From the NCBI GenBank assembly GCA_023140595.1, contig JAGLLI010000005.1, forward strand, positions 1 through 5,279: a stretch of DNA of 5,279 nucleotides, in the 5' to 3' direction. The stretch is from Candidatus Parcubacteria bacterium. GTDB taxonomy: Bacteria > Patescibacteriota > Patescibacteriia > Patescibacteriales > UBA12075. Shown piece by piece: positions 5,255 to 5,279 of the stretch. The notes below the pieces were generated by a model that ran no database searches, was not told the DNA's origin, and saw only the letters and a list, made by a program, of their open reading frames with translations. The translations under genes and the position numbers were made by a program. The stretch's first letter is position 1, and each line of letters opens with the position of its first letter.

Positions 5255-5260
5255 TATATA
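5255..5260 (-). promoter_or_regulatory. Possible -10 box of prfA (leaderless mRNA)
   Basis: TATATA on the minus strand ends 5 bases before the prfA ATG, which would start transcription at or next to the start codon. The matching -35 would fall at the very edge of the window or beyond it, so it cannot be judged. The absence of any Shine-Dalgarno fits a leaderless message. Confidence 0.35.
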
Positions 5261-5279
5261 AAAACGGTTATTTTTTGTT

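Noticed and set aside
1..5279. Recoded genetic code (UGA as Gly or Trp, as in some Patescibacteria)
   Set aside because: All genes are intact under the standard bacterial code, none needs read-through of TGA, and TGG is used for tryptophan.

Overview
The window is AT-rich bacterial DNA and reads most like a Patescibacteria (Candidate Phyla Radiation) genome, possibly Parcubacteria-like. This assignment is an inference. It rests on compact housekeeping genes that mostly lack Shine-Dalgarno sequences, a PrmC with NLPY in place of NPPY, a membrane-anchored DUF3048 protein, and low-complexity repeat sequence inside a coding region. All seven genes end in TAA and are open under the standard bacterial code.

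Layout: (1) At 1-621 (+) is the 3' part of a RecG-like/Schlafen-AlbA-type ATP-binding regulator, with a tetrapeptide repeat linker and a C-terminal winged helix. (2) At 709-1395 and 1402-2628 (+) are a CTC-type ribosomal protein bL25 and a DUF3048 (YerB-like) membrane protein, 6 bases apart and probably cotranscribed. (3) At 2625-3578 (-) is prmC, the release-factor glutamine methyltransferase. It converges on the DUF3048 gene and overlaps it by 4 bases. (4) At 3661-3999 and 4027-4179 (+) are two small unrecognised genes, the second only 50 codons. Each has a GGAGG Shine-Dalgarno exactly 5 bases before its ATG, and a strong intrinsic terminator follows the pair. (5) At 4215-5249 (-) is prfA, peptide chain release factor 1.

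prfA and prmC work together: RF1 releases peptides at UAA/UAG through its GGQ loop, and PrmC methylates the glutamine of that loop. In many bacteria they are direct neighbours in one operon. Here their order and strand are kept, but an oppositely oriented two-gene unit of about 0.6 kb sits between them. Its translation signals differ from every other gene in the window whose start is visible, and its terminator reaches into the last codons of prfA. This is the most interesting part of the window.

The second unusual feature is prmC itself, which carries four separate short repeats or palindromes within its coding sequence, at predicted loops or linkers. No RNA genes, insertion sequences or CRISPR arrays were seen.
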